Source of the DNA: Rapana venosa
Lineage: Eukaryota; Mollusca; Gastropoda; Neogastropoda; Muricidae
Assembly (NCBI GenBank): GCA_028751875.1
Contig: CM054140.1
Coordinates: 24,823,135-24,887,134, forward strand
Direction: 5' to 3'
DNA: 64,000 nt
The notes under the pieces were generated by a model that ran no database searches, was not told the origin of the DNA, and saw only the letters and a program-made list of their open reading frames with translations. Both the position numbers and the translations under genes were made by a program. Each line of letters starts with the position of its first letter. Position 1 is the stretch's first letter. Below are positions 40,101 through 52,949 of this stretch, piece after piece.

Positions 40101-40152
<52 letters not shown>

Positions 40153-40980
40153 TGTGTATATATATATGTGTGTGTGTGTGTATGTATATATATATGTTCC
40201 AATATCTTTCATACCATAAAGGACAGGTCTTAATCTACGAACAATAGCGCTAGCATGCACATGCATTTGAAATGAGATAACAGAGCAGAAATGAAACTTG
40301 GTTATTAAACAGGACTACCACATCCATGCCATTTCATAAATCAAAGAAAAGAGAGAATGCTGTTCTTGTAAATTTCAGCTGGGAGTAATTAGATACAGTA
40401 ATAATTTACAATAGCTTTGAACAAAGAGCAATTTTTAGGAATAGTTTTGATACTCAAACTCAGAAGAGCTTACTCTCAGTCAAGTATCATATCACTGATT
40501 AAGTCCATTATGAATCCTTAAGGCAAGCAGAAAAGTAATCTGAAAAACCCGTTCAGCTTTTCGGAAGAGTAGGCCATTGTGTCCCAGTGGGAATGGATGA
40601 CAAAACTGCATACACATGGGGACTGGATGAAGAAAAAAAAGCTCATGAGTGCTTATTCCATTTTCCTCAAAATAAAAGAACAAACAAAAAAAAAAAGGAA
40701 AAACATTAAGGACCAGTGTGATTGTCTTTTGTAGGTCATTTGTGCCAAAGGCCGGTGCCACCCAGTGTGGAATCCGAACTTCAAGGACCGCAGTGTTCAT
40801 CACCTCAGCTCAGCTCCCTTCGACTGGCACACAGACACCCTGGCCCTCCACTGGACCTACCCGGATCCAGACGAGTTTGGAGACGAGCAGAGTTTGTCTG
40901 AATCCATCACCATGTTTGCCTCCATCGCCAAGTACGTTCTCAGGAAGGCTGAACACCGCCTTGAGAAAGAACTGGCATAG
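38171..40980 (+). CDS. DXD glycosyltransferase with two tandem domains, type II membrane protein
   Basis: Exons 38,171-39,681 and 40,735-40,980 (CAG/GTGAGC, TTTTGTAG/GTC, phase 0); about 585 residues. A short basic cytoplasmic part precedes a signal anchor (ISCCVLLCALIPYNIMF), as in Golgi enzymes. Residues about 107-210 form one sugar-transferase-like unit (IVHFVW ... HGGIYVGDN) and about 321-430 a second (IVHYVWLGD ... SDYWRGDLLIRYGGVYMDWD). This is the hallmark of the Gly_transf_sug/GT32-like fold, whose DXD binds metal and sugar nucleotide. DWD (415-417) is intact in the second; the first has GDN. The frame breaks near 39,541: GCTGGCCGGGGATCGCA needs one more base to keep NMGVLLAG in phase with LRYFLESYHHYLDSDW. 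The exon is then exactly one base short of 504 codons. The donor and acceptor sugars are unknown. Confidence 0.85.
39682..40734 (+). other. Glycosyltransferase intron with TG/TA tract and SINE-A
   Basis: GT-AG intron, phase 0. Holds a (TG)n/(TA)n tract at 40,100-40,197 and a SINE-A 3' half at 40,535-40,690 (+), only 45 bases before the acceptor. Confidence 0.7.
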
Positions 40981-43310
40981 ATAGAGCTCTGTGAGAGTGT
41001 GCCTTCCTTTGCGAGCAGGTCAGTAGAGTGTGGATTGCACAGTGTCTGTGTGTGTGTGTTTGTGTCTGTGTGTGTTTGACTTTGTGTGTGTTTGTGTGTG
41101 TGTGGTGTATCAAGTGTGTCAGCATAATAATTGAGAATACGTCTGGAAAGTGATTTGCTGTCAAGGACACGAGCATCTGACCTCACAAGTCATGTGGTTT
41201 GGAAGGTGACCATATTCAGAACATTCCAAGAGTGTGCATGATCGTTTTTGCATAATGTTACTAAAAGTAACTTAGTGTGGTTGATTAAACAAAATCCTGC
41301 TTTTTGAAATGTGCAACGTTTACTCCTGCCTGGTCTTCGTAACTTCGATTTGTTAAAAAGAACGAAGACCGTACACTGGTTAATAATTATCATACTGATC
41401 TAGTACAAAAATTGATGTCAGTATAATGTACAGTCAGTCTTGTACACACTATGGATTTGTGCATGCATGTGTTTTTTTTTCATTTTGTAAACTGAAGTGT
41501 TGGTGTGGCAGTTTTACCATGTTGACAAGAATGTTCCGTGTTAGGGGCTTCCGTCCATCTGGAGAGAAAGACAGGATACTAGTTGTTTTGTTTTGTTCAT
41601 TTGTTTGCTTTGAGCAGGAGCATCATGTAAGGTGGATGGATTTTGTGCCGTCATAGGGTGGCAGGCAGTCTGTGCAAGGGTCGGTCAGGCTGATGCAGCT
41701 GCTGGACTCTGGCACCAAGCGTCCTTTCTGTACCACGTGTGCTATGGTCTGCAACTTGAAAGCTGAATAACACCAAGTACAGCTGGTCTCACCAGGAGCA
41801 GTGTCGGTGTAGTTGTGGATATGAGCCTCTGACTTCTGGCTTGTGTTTTGATTAAGCTGAACCTGGCAGAGCCCATCTCTTTCTAGGCTGCATGCTGGGT
41901 ATCCTTGTGTTATCCATACCACCAACTGAGTAGCTGGCCCACTCATCCAAAAAGGATGGATGGATTTTATTACGTGTGGAACATGCTGTCCTTGCTGTTT
42001 GTGTGCAGGACATTTATTTGTAGTCTTACACAAAGGACTTGAGGAGGAGGAGGGGAGTGGAGTTGAATGTGAGCTCCAGGGGATAAACCCTTGGTCAAAG
42101 TTGTAGCCAGTCATGCCCTGTCCAGCACCTTGGTCCCTCTGTCATTCCTGTAGCCTCGTTCAGCCCATTCTTATGCTGTCATGTGTAGAATCCTGGCCTA
42201 AGATCATCGTGTGAGATGACTGCCTGAGCCTTGTCAGTGTAGTCATGAGCTATCCTCTGGCACCGCTCTGTTGGCACTCCTGCCCTTGGGACCCTGCCCT
42301 GTGTCTGTCAGTGTCTTCCTGTGAGGTGACTGTCTTGTAGTAGCTGTCAGTCTTTTAGCTGCAGGCAGGGCTGTCCAGTACCACGGTGTTTGGATTCCTG
42401 CCTTGCTATTTTGTGAGCTCAGTGCCTAAGAAGAGTTGAACCTCGTCAGTCTGGTTGTTGCAGCCAGCCAGCCAGCCAGCCCTGTTGACCACCATGGATC
42501 TCTTACATGATGCTCCCAGAATTTGTCACTGGCTACACACACAACAGACTGGAAAAAACATTCAGTGTACTTTGTTGGTACTTTTTAGTGTGTGTGTACC
42601 CCTGAGAGAGGTTTGAAAGATGTTGTATTGCTGATATAGAACAAAAAAGCATGTGTGTTACACTTTTTTTACTTAATGGTTTGTTGGCTGTATTCCATTT
42701 TCTTGTTTTTTTCCTTTTTTTGTGGGGAGGGGGGGTGGAGGACGGTGGGTAGCAGGATGTGTGTGTGGAGGAAGAAGACATGTTTTTGCTATTCACATTG
42801 GTATGTGCAAAAGTTAATGCAACCCCCCTGAATTTTTAAATCTACATATGTCTACAGGTGGAAATACTTAATAGTTGCATTCATCTTGTTCGGTGTACAT
42901 TAGGTTTCTGTTGTGTTAAGACCAGTGAGGGAATACTTAAAAATGAATGTAGTGCCAATGTAAAACCATTTTGATGGAGTTTTAGAAAATAAGAGAAGAA
43001 AAAGGGATAAATTTATATGTGTTTAGAATGATTTATCTGGGATGAAAACCATGAAAGTGCAGGGTTTTTATTTTCTAAAACCAGCAACTAAAAAATATTA
43101 TAATTACCAGAATCCTGTGAGATATGAAAGTTTTACAGTCCTTAAGCTTTTGCAAATTTCACCAGATGACAACTTCACTGCTACTTAAATGCATTGGTTT
43201 TCCTGAAAATGGGCATGTGGTTTATGGCCTGATCTTGATCAAATGCTGCACATGTTTCATGGAGACAGGGGTAAAGGGAGGAAGCTGGCTAGCTGCTGGA
43301 TGGAAGAAGT
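40981..43310. other. Probable 3' flank of the glycosyltransferase
   Basis: No coding sequence recognised. TG-rich stretch at 41,045-41,105, (CCAG)n at 42,465-42,482. No clear poly(A) signal soon after the stop codon. Confidence 0.4.
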
Positions 43311-43317
43311 TCATTTA

Positions 43318-43665
43318 TTTAATTATTCTTTTATTTTGAGGATAATGGAATAAGCGCTCATGTGCTTTTTTACATCTAGTCCCCATGTGTTTGCAGTTTG
43401 TCGTCCGTTCCCACTGGCACACAATGGCCTACTCTTCCAAAAAGTGTAACAGTTTTTAACGTGTGCGCAAGATGTTCTGCGTGCGTTTGCACATGGGACT
43501 TTGGTTTATAGTCTCATCCAATGGACTTTGCCTTGGGGGAGTGGAGTTGGCACTGATGTTAACTCCAAAGGAAAAATCCTCTTGAATGAGATTCGAACCC
43601 AAGTCAGCAGATCACGAGCACAATGCGCATCACTCTAACCACCAGACTATCCTGTCCTGTTAGAC
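43318..43665 (-). mobile_element. SINE-A, full length
   Basis: On +: TTGAGGATAATGGAATAAGC (3' end), CCCACTGGCACACAATGGCC, GTGTGCGCAAGATGTTCTGC, GGTTTATAGTCTCATCCAAT, and the tRNA head with GAGATTCGAACCCAAGTC and CTAACCACCAGACTATCCTG. Confidence 0.85.
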
Positions 43666-44111
43666 TAAGAGGTGGTGGTGTGATGATGAGTAGTGTGAGA
43701 AAAGCTGGACACTGCATTGTGTACCTAATCAAGTACCATGACAAATTAGGTCCTTTGTGATGTTTGTATACGTTGACAACTACTTTTTTTTAAAAAGTGT
43801 ATTCAATGAGTTATTTTTGCAACATGTTTTTTTTTTTTTTTACTAATATTAAAATTTGCCGAAAATGTTTATAAGCCAGAGGATTATTAGTTAATAAGTC
43901 AGTGCCTATGCATGCAAGAATGTTTCTGTTGAGTGAGTACTATGACTGTCAAGGTACCAGAGGACCCTGTATCAATGTGCCACTGTCATCACACGGTGAA
44001 GCGAGGCCTACCCAAGAGCTGACTGAGACTTAATAGCTGTGTGTTACAGAATTAAGTGATCCTTCCTGCAAATGCTGGTTTGAAAAGTATGTATAATATT
44101 TTAAGATTTCT

Positions 44112-44254
<143 letters not shown>

Positions 44255-44259
44255 CAAGT

Positions 44260-47200
44260 TTTCATAAAATCAAAAAGATGTTGTAAGTGGGTCCTGCTCT
44301 TTTTTGTGTGATAAGTTTTTGTCTGCCATGGTGTTCATTATGCCCACAAATTCTTTATAAATGTGTTTGTTGTAGCATTTATAACAAGATACTCTGGCTG
44401 CTTTGTTCCTGTTGAAAATGTGAGAAAACTTCTGGACTGTGTTGAGGATGATGGCAATTTTCAGAGCTGGTATTCAGTCTGTGGTTTTAAGTTGCTGCCT
44501 GTCAAAAACATGCGACTTGTCAAAAGAGATGTCTGTTAAGTGTTAACTGCTGTGTACATGTAATAGATCCTACAAGCCTCTCTATCAGACATAGAGGAAC
44601 ATTGCAGACACAAAATCTGTATGGAATTGGAGGATGCGGAGATCTTGACCACTGAGCCAACAGTTTTAGGAGAAAAAGCAGAATCATTAGGCATCATGTG
44701 TAGAGCTTTGCTTAGTTACATAGAGAAAGATCAGGTGTGAACTTCCAATCATCTGTCAGGTCTCACTCGCATCAGGTGAGATAGGAGATGGACCTGTAAA
44801 ATAAACTCCAGATGCCGGATACGTCCACTACACCAATGGAAACAGATCCAGAGATACATTAACAGCTAGTGATGAGTGCTGTGCGAATTGTGGTCTCAAA
44901 TAACTATGATTCCATGATGATGGCCTTAGTTTATTTGTTTGTAACTGAGTTTACAAACCTTATAAGTGTTCCTCTTTGTGATCTATCAATCATTTGGGAA
45001 AAAACAACAACTGTAGACATTATGAGACTGTAGTGTGGAAGGTACAAACATTCCAATTATCAGAACATGTTTTTTGTGTTGACTTTTGGCATTGTGATTG
45101 CTGATGTTTTAAAAAAAAAAGTGTTTTAATATAACATGTCGGAACTAGGCATCTGTACTTTTGTAATTCTTGGATTTGAAAATATATTACCATTTACTGA
45201 GGTAATTTGCAAGTTTGTATCCTTGCAGGGTAGGCAAAAGATAAGGTAACAAACATATTATATATCTTGTACATTTTTGGAACTTGGCAGATTTTTAAAG
45301 TGGTCAAGCTATAAGTATAACATAAGTGCACAATTGGAAAAATCCTAGATGACTTGCTAGTTTAAGACCAGCGTAGAAAGGAGAACATGTGTATGTTTTT
45401 TTTTTTTTGAAAATTCTTGTTGTTTTGTAAGTGTGCTTCTGGAAAATGTAGATAATTTTCAAGTTAGTAGTTTGCAAAGTTGGCATAGGTGCATGTGTGC
45501 ATTTGCCTACATTTATGCATGTGAGTGTATATGAGTACTTGTTCATATATATGGATTAGTGGATGTGTGTTTACTTACTACTAGGGTGGGGCAATTACTG
45601 GATGGATGTGAGTGTGTGTATGTGTACATGTGTGCGTGTGTGTGTGTATGTGTGTGTGTGTGTGCGCTTGAAATTGAAAGTTGATCTCAAGTCATTTCAC
45701 TCTGGCTCAGGAATGTGAAGCAGAATATCTAAACAGTTTGCCTTTTGCATTGTCTGACTTAATGGTCTGGCCTGATTGTGTTTGCTATGGAATTGGCTTT
45801 TTGTGTGACTGTACTTTGAAGGTCAGAGTGCAGTAGAGCATTTAGCATCGTAGACCTTTGTAGTAAAAGGCTGTGTGATGTCAGATACCGTCTTTGAGAT
45901 AAGAGTGCGGCGAGAACCTTGAAGCCACCACCCTTTATGCAAACAGTTCCCAGTAGTGATCACAGGTATGTGCTGAAATAACATGTATACATAGATACAG
46001 TGTGACATTGCTAGCAAAAGAAAGTAGTATAGCCCCCACCCCTCCACCCCCCCCCTTTAAGTTTATAGTTGACACCACCACCCCCCACCCCCACCCCCAC
46101 CCAATCTGAAAATGAATTGAAACAAATTATTCATTTTTGCTGTGTGGTGTGTTGAGCTTTGGTCAAGAGTGGTTATTGCGTTTGTTAAAACCAGGTATTG
46201 TTTTTCATTGATGTCTGTCACCAAACTGTAATGTATTATGCATTTATTGTTGTATATATATCTCTCTCTCTCATTGTCTTTCAACCCCCCCTTTTTTTCC
46301 CTGTAAATACATCTAAGTTTGTGTGCTGCAGAGAACAAGGTTTTAATTGGTCTGTTCATTGAATGCTGTGATTCAGGTTAGTTCTGACCCTGAGTTTTTA
46401 GCCTGTATTGGTTCAGATATTAATTAAAGTGTGAAATTTCTGAGTGATTTTAACTGAAAAAAATTTGGACCACTAGCTGTTCCAGATATGTTTGAGACCT
46501 TCATTTGTGATTTACTTTCATTCTTTATCTTTTGTGAAGGCCATTGTACTCTACTGTAGAAAATTAAGATAAGGAAATTTGTGAAGTCTTTCTGTATCAA
46601 TTGATAGAGTGTCTTGCAGTTGATGTAAATAATGAAATATTTGTTCTTAAAAGAGTTCTTCTGTATACAGGTCCATTGAGAAAATCATGGTGATGATGAA
46701 ATAATGGTATGAACCCTTGTTACTAGACAGTCAACTTTTATTTTTGTATTTCACTCATATTGGTGATAAGTATTAGTATCTATGGGAAAGTGATTTGAGT
46801 ATAGTGTAACATATGAAAAGTCAAGAAAACATTTCTTGGATCAGATGAAAGGATTTGCTTATGCGAGGGATAATTTGAATGTCCATCACTTCATGTAAAC
46901 CCAGCTCTTATCATTACATCATAAAAAATCAGTATGAGGTATACAGAGTTTTGTAATTCAAAGACTGAGAATCAAGAGTTGTTGCAGATTCCAGTTCCAA
47001 AGAGGTTTTTCTGAAAGTCATTTCCTCGAGATCTTTCCGTTTCCTATCAAACCATGGTGCTGTCACTGTCAGGTAGAGATTATCTGGCCATGATATTCTG
47101 GGGCCTCAAGGAAGGTAGGTCTGCAGCGGCAGTTTTAGAACTTTGAGTGCAATAGTTGGGAAGAATTCACCTTCTGTTGCAACAGTATGCAACTGCTTCA

Positions 47201-49015
47201 GAAAATTCAGACTAGACAAGAGTTGATAAGAGAAGATGGCACCCACCCAGAACATTGATTGTTTTTCAAAAACACATTTCTGTCATTGAGAAACTTAAAA
47301 GTGATTATACGAATCAATACTAGGGATATACAGAACACACTGGGTATTGGATAAGCGTCAGTGGATATTATCTTAGTAAAAACATCTTCAGGTACACTAG
47401 TGTTGTGCACGTTGGGTACCCCATTGTTTTTCTGATAACAAAAAGGGGGCATGTGTCAACATCTGCTTGAAAATGTTGTCCAGATTTTAACATGGAAACA
47501 GTGAACTAAAACTGTCTGGGAAGTAAGTCACAGATGATAATACCTGGGTGTATCAGTTTGACTTCCTCACAAAGCAACAGTTACGGTCTGTTTGGGTTTT
47601 GCCCAATAAACTCACCCCTATGAAATTCCAAACATCTCAGAGCATTGGGAAGAAAATGGTGGCATTTTTCTTTGTTAATTATACAAGCTCCATCACCACA
47701 GTTCCACTCAAGGAACAGCTGCTCACAGTTACTTTGTGAGTGGTCTGCTGATCAGTGTCTCCCACTAGTGTTCAAAGCTTGGCAAACTAACACCCTCACA
47801 CAGGTTTCCTAGCACTCTTAATGCATCCCAGTGCCTCAGCACCTTCAGCTATCAAGATAGCAGACGTCATTGCCTCTGAGAGGGGTGCACGGCTGTTGTT
47901 GTCCTGTCTGACCTCCCTCTTTGATGCCAAACCTGGCCCCATGCAGTTTCTTTGTTTAGAACTGTGCTGCATGTCAAAAAGCAGATGCCTGGAAACCATT
48001 GCAAGAGTCCACATGATGCTGTTGGAGCTTTCATGAGAGCTGTTGAGGTATCAGTGTAAACATATGGTTGACATTTTCCTGCAGTGGTTTGATCGAATGT
48101 CAAAGTGCATTCAGCTCAGAGGGAATACTTTGAGAAATTGTCATATTGATATTTAAAGTAGGGGATACGATTTCTGAGATGATGTGGACATTCAGATTAG
48201 CTCTCATGATATATGACAGTGTGTGTGTGCAGTGTAGTGCGGTGCAGTGCAGTGTGTAGTGTTGTGTTATGCAGTGCAGTGCAGTGTATTGTAGTGAACA
48301 GCCTAACCACCTGTGGATTTTCCTTTGTGAAATTCAGGCTGCATTTCCCAGGGTCAGGGCATCTTAGTTTGACACCATGTACTGTCCCCTTTTTTTCTTC
48401 CAATGTGTTAATTAATGTCTTGTCTGTGGGAGTGTGCTTTTTTGCTGAATATTTCTGAGGACACTTTCTTGGTGCTGTTGGTCATTTTACATGCTTTTAA
48501 ATGCATGCTGCACATGAGACTTCCCTCGTTCAGCATTGCAAAGAGCAGACCCTGACTCCAGGTCTGGTGGAGGATAGAGAGGAAGAGCAGATGGGCCCTC
48601 TGCTTCCCTGACAGCAGCTAGCTGCACCACCTTTAGGCTACAAGTATTATACTGCGATCACACCTGTGGATTTTGTTAGTATTCCTGATACTGTGATAAC
48701 ACTATTAGGTTTAGAGACTTTCATGTGCTCCAAGAATCCTTCAGTTATTCCTTAATCCATGTATTTCATGTTTGAGTTACAAACTTGAGGAGGGAGCTTG
48801 TGGTGTCAAAAGTTTTTTTGCCGTTTTTGTTGTTGGGTTGGTTTGGTTGTTGTTGTTTTTTTGGCTGCGTATATGATGTTTTTGTCCTGCCGTTTTCCAT
48901 GCCTTTTTAACCTGACCCCATACCTACCCTCATCATGTCAAATCCTCATGTTAAAAAATCCACAGAGTGTATTATCAGTGTGAAGCACCAGTGTCAAGAC
49001 TACCTGACAGGGCTG
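44260..49015. other. Non-coding stretch
   Basis: No convincing exon. Small tracts: TG at 45,610-45,665, CCCCACC at 46,030-46,100, (GTGCA)n-like at 48,218-48,300. T and G exceed A and C on + through most of it. Confidence 0.45.
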
Positions 49016-49019
49016 TTCT

Positions 49020-49355
49020 CTCTGCTTGCGACCATAATAATCATAACCTGATGGCATCAACCAGGCCTGAGAGATACAGGCACCTGCTGTGTTGGTCAGC
49101 TAATTTGAGCAGCTGTCTCAAAACTGCATCTGTAGTGTACAGTGGATGATGCTTGACTGCGTAGTCCCAGTCTTCCCAATGTGCCCATGGATAGCAAGCT
49201 GACTCCGGGGTAGGAGCTGGTCATAGTATTAAAAAAAAAACCCACAACAAAAACCCCAAAACCAAAAAAACCGAAACCCGTATGGGTTTTGTAGGATTTG
49301 AATGTGCAACCTTCCAGCCAGGCATCCAACTAACCACTAACCACTGCAGCATGTC
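49020..49355 (-). mobile_element. SINE-C
   Basis: GGCATCAACCAGGCCTGAGA, GATACAGGCACCTG, then an A-rich part and the head on - (GGATTTGAATGTGCAACC, CTAACCACTGCAGCATGTC). Same order as the copies at 14.0-14.7 kb. Confidence 0.6.
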
Positions 49356-49359
49356 AGCT

Positions 49360-52300
49360 GACTGTTGTGGCAACTTCTGTGGAAGATATGTTTTCTTCCA
49401 TTAGCATTTCAGAATATTGAATACTTTGCGACACTTTCATTTTGCATCAAGTCAGTAGAAGAAGCATTTTCTTTGAAATATTGCTTCTTATCCAGCCTGT
49501 TTGCATACTTCTGTATCCAAAACTGTCCTTCAGGGACTCTGTTTTTAAAAAAAATGGGCATATCACACTACAAATGACATTTTTTACATATGTATATATA
49601 TATATATATAACAAAAAGGTTAGTTATTTTGTAAGTTCTGTTATTTTTCTGCTTTGCCAAAGACAAACTATAATCTGATGTTGTTCTTGCAAAAACACTT
49701 CCACAAAAATGGTCTTCAGATCTAATAGAAGCTAGAAGAAAATGCATGTCATATTTACAGGTTTTAATTTGTGTGTCTTCCAGTACCTGACAAAAATGTG
49801 TTATGTAGTTCTCTAAATAACATGCAGCAGTGCAGTCTGTAAGATCTGAATCAGCCATTGTTGTCTATGGGGGATGTAGCCATAATATACATTAAAAAAA
49901 ATGGAAGATAAAGGTTTCCAGGTTTGTCAGTAACAGAACAGAGGAAATTTGCAGATTGAAAACAGTTTTCATCTGCAATCAGTTTGGTTTTTTTCCTTGA
50001 AACCTTTCCAGCCAGAATAAGTCGGCAATTACCAAAAGTTTTTAATATATTTTAAAAAAAGGAAACTTTGTGTTCATCCCTGAGGTTTTGTCCTCGGAGA
50101 ACATAGACTGTTGCAACTTTATTTACAGTTGCTGACTGAAAGTTTTATCATGGATTATTTTTCTGGTTGTTTTCTGGACATAGTACATTTCAGGAAATAT
50201 TGATTCAATGAATGTGTTCTATATGCTGTATGTGTCATTGTTTCTTCCATGTTTACTGTAAAACCATCATGAATTTGATCATGATCTGCTTCCTATAACC
50301 CAAGACTGCATTTAAAGCAAATCGTTACCCCAAAAAACAGAATGTGATTGCTTTGTGATTGTGTGTGCGTATTGTATTTCATAATTGTAGCTTGAAGGTT
50401 TTTTGTTTTGTTTTTTTCTGCAATATGCACACCAGTGATGTCTTTTTGATGAACTCCAACTCCGTCACTGTGAATTTTTGCCCTGTACATTTTCTCATGA
50501 TTCACTTTGAATTCGGCTAGAGCACATTTTGCACAAACAGGTGATGCCAATTCCAGATACTGTTGTTTTGTTAGGTTTTTTAAAAATCGTTTTATTGTGT
50601 GAACATTTGTCTTTAGATAAGATGTTACCCCCATTGCCACAATTCCTAGTGATGAATAATTTTATTTATAGACCTTAAGTTTAAAAAAACAACCCATCCA
50701 TTTCTATAAACAGACTTATTTCACCAGGAAAGAAAAGGATGTTGCATCCATAAATGCTGGGTGTTCTGTGCTGGACTTTTGATTGCAGATTGTTTTGTTT
50801 TTGTTTTTGTTCTTTGTTGTGTGTTGCTGATTTTCCATTTTACTAGTGGACGTTTGTTTTCCCCTCCACTGAAATATGAATTGCCTGTTGGCTGGTTTTT
50901 TGTAGTAAGTGCCTTTTTTTCCATGTATTATTTAGGTTTTCATAAGCTGTCTCTGTGGGTGGAATGTCTACTATTTACAGACTATTTTTTGTAATGAGGG
51001 TTGTTTTCTGGTTTGTTTCTTTCTGTAACTGGTGATGGAAGTGTACAGGAAAGATCAGGGTGCTGCTTGAAGTTTTGACTTGACAATATGTGTAACTACA
51101 AATAATTTGTCAGTTATCACTCTTTTAAAAAATAACAAAAAAGGTAGATCTGATGTCTCCCCAATGTGATTGGACATTTTCAGCCCTGGTATAATTATAT
51201 GGTTGTATAAGGTAGGCCAGAAGACGGTTTCTTTAGTAAGAAGAGGATCACTTATTTTGTTTTGTCAGTGAGCTAGTCAAGGTGTGCCCTTTTTCCCCCC
51301 TCAGTTACCCCAAGAAGTTGTCACTGTGAGCAGAATATCCCATATATAGCTACACTATTTACGTGCAGTAAAATTAGTTTAGCATATCCTAGTGCACTAG
51401 TAGAGCCTCTGGCTTATTTGGGTAGGTTGAGGTGGGGCAGGGAAAGTTTTTTGTTGTGTGTGTGTTACTAAGCGTTTTGTTGTTGGTGTTTTTTTTGTGG
51501 GTTTTTTTTTTGGGGGGGGGGGGATTTGTGTTTTGATGGGTTTTTGGGTGGGTTTTTGGTGTTGTTTTTTTTTTTGGGGGGGGGAGGGGTTGCTGCTGCA
51601 ACCTCTCCTAAAGGCTGACAGGAATGACAGTATTTTTAATGGGCATACTTGACATTTTTATGTATTCGCTATATTCACAGGGAAGAATAAACACTGGCAC
51701 TTGTGCGCACAAGCTGACATGAGAGACAACAATGAATTTGCAGCCTCAGTTTCACCATGTGCTATCACAGTTCAAAGCCAGCATGCTGTAGTGACTTGAT
51801 GATTCAGTCAGCATCATTGTAGTCAGTAGTGACACATTTGTCCGACCATTATCATTAAGGTTTTTACACTAGGATAGCTTGTTGCAGTCCGCCCCCCAGT
51901 GGAATTTTTTAAACATTTATTGCAAAGTGGAAAAAGGAGGGGTTGTTGTTGTTGTATTGTATTTATAGAAGCAGCAGATTGTATCGTAATATGTAACAAA
52001 ACCATGTTTGATTTTACAGAGGACAGTGGATGTTCTGTGGTTGATGTAGCCTCCTGTATCATCAGGATTCTGGGTCAAGTGTGTGTCATGCTAGTAGCTG
52101 TCTGTGCATGTAGGCATTTGCTGTGTCGTTTCCAAGTCTTGCTTGTGTGAGGGACCAGAAAAAAATGTGTTTTTCTGTTGTTGGGTTTTTTTCTTTTCAT
52201 TTTTGAAGTTTTATAATTTATGGAAGTTAAGGTGTGTTTTTTCACCTCATCTTTTACATATCTTGCTCATCTTGAATAGGTCTGTGTGTTACTTAAACCC

Positions 52301-52650
52301 ACAATGCTAGGAGAGGAAAGATGACAGATTTTAATTGGTATATAATAGAGATTCTAGTTGTAGTCTACATATGCCAGGTTGTTGATATTCACTGGCATGT
52401 TTGTTGATTGTGCCTGCTTACGGTGTATGTATGTATGCACTGTTTTTATCACAAGATTTTTTTAAACACCCAGGTGTAAGTGAATGCCCCCCCCCCCCTC
52501 CCCTTTTATTTCTTCTAGGGGGAGGTAGTATGACTCATTTGTGTTTATTTTTGTATTATTTTTTTGTCCTCACATTCAGTAAAGGCAGGATATCACGACT
52601 TGCATTGCTGTGCCTGAATTGATATTTTGTCATCCAGGAATGTACGGTCT
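49360..52650. other. Non-coding stretch
   Basis: AT-rich; TA tract at 49,588-49,610, T and G runs at 51,490-51,585. No gene, RNA or clear repeat family seen. Confidence 0.45.
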
Positions 52651-52654
52651 GACT

Positions 52655-52945
52655 GGAAACTTCATTCATGGCCCAGGCCCAAAAGCTTTGTCAGTTATTG
52701 ACACAAGCTCAGTGCCAAAGCCTACATGAAAGTGTTATGTTGTGAAAGTAGTGTTATGTTGAGATTGCCTTCAGCCATGACAAGCTCTTAGCGTAACAAT
52801 CTGCTCTCTCCTTTAAAGGAGGGGAAACCTTCTGAAGTCAGAGCATGGCTGCCTATGTGGCAAGGTACTTGAAAAACAGTCGTGCATGCAAACTTCCTCC
52901 TCCGGTGTGTCACTTTCAGTCTCTCGTACAGTGATTCCCAGGTGG
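52655..52945. repeat. Dispersed repeat family D, copy 2
   Basis: Ordered matches to 11,455-11,745 (GGCCCAGGCCCAAAAGCT, GTCAGTTATT, GTGTTATG, CAGAGCATGGCTG, GTGATTCCCAGGTG). Confidence 0.5.
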
Positions 52946-52949
52946 TGGG

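Noticed and set aside
47800..48110. Overlapping open frames on both strands (71-78 codons)
   Set aside because: GC is somewhat raised, but no motif or splice partner was found, and the two strands are equally open.
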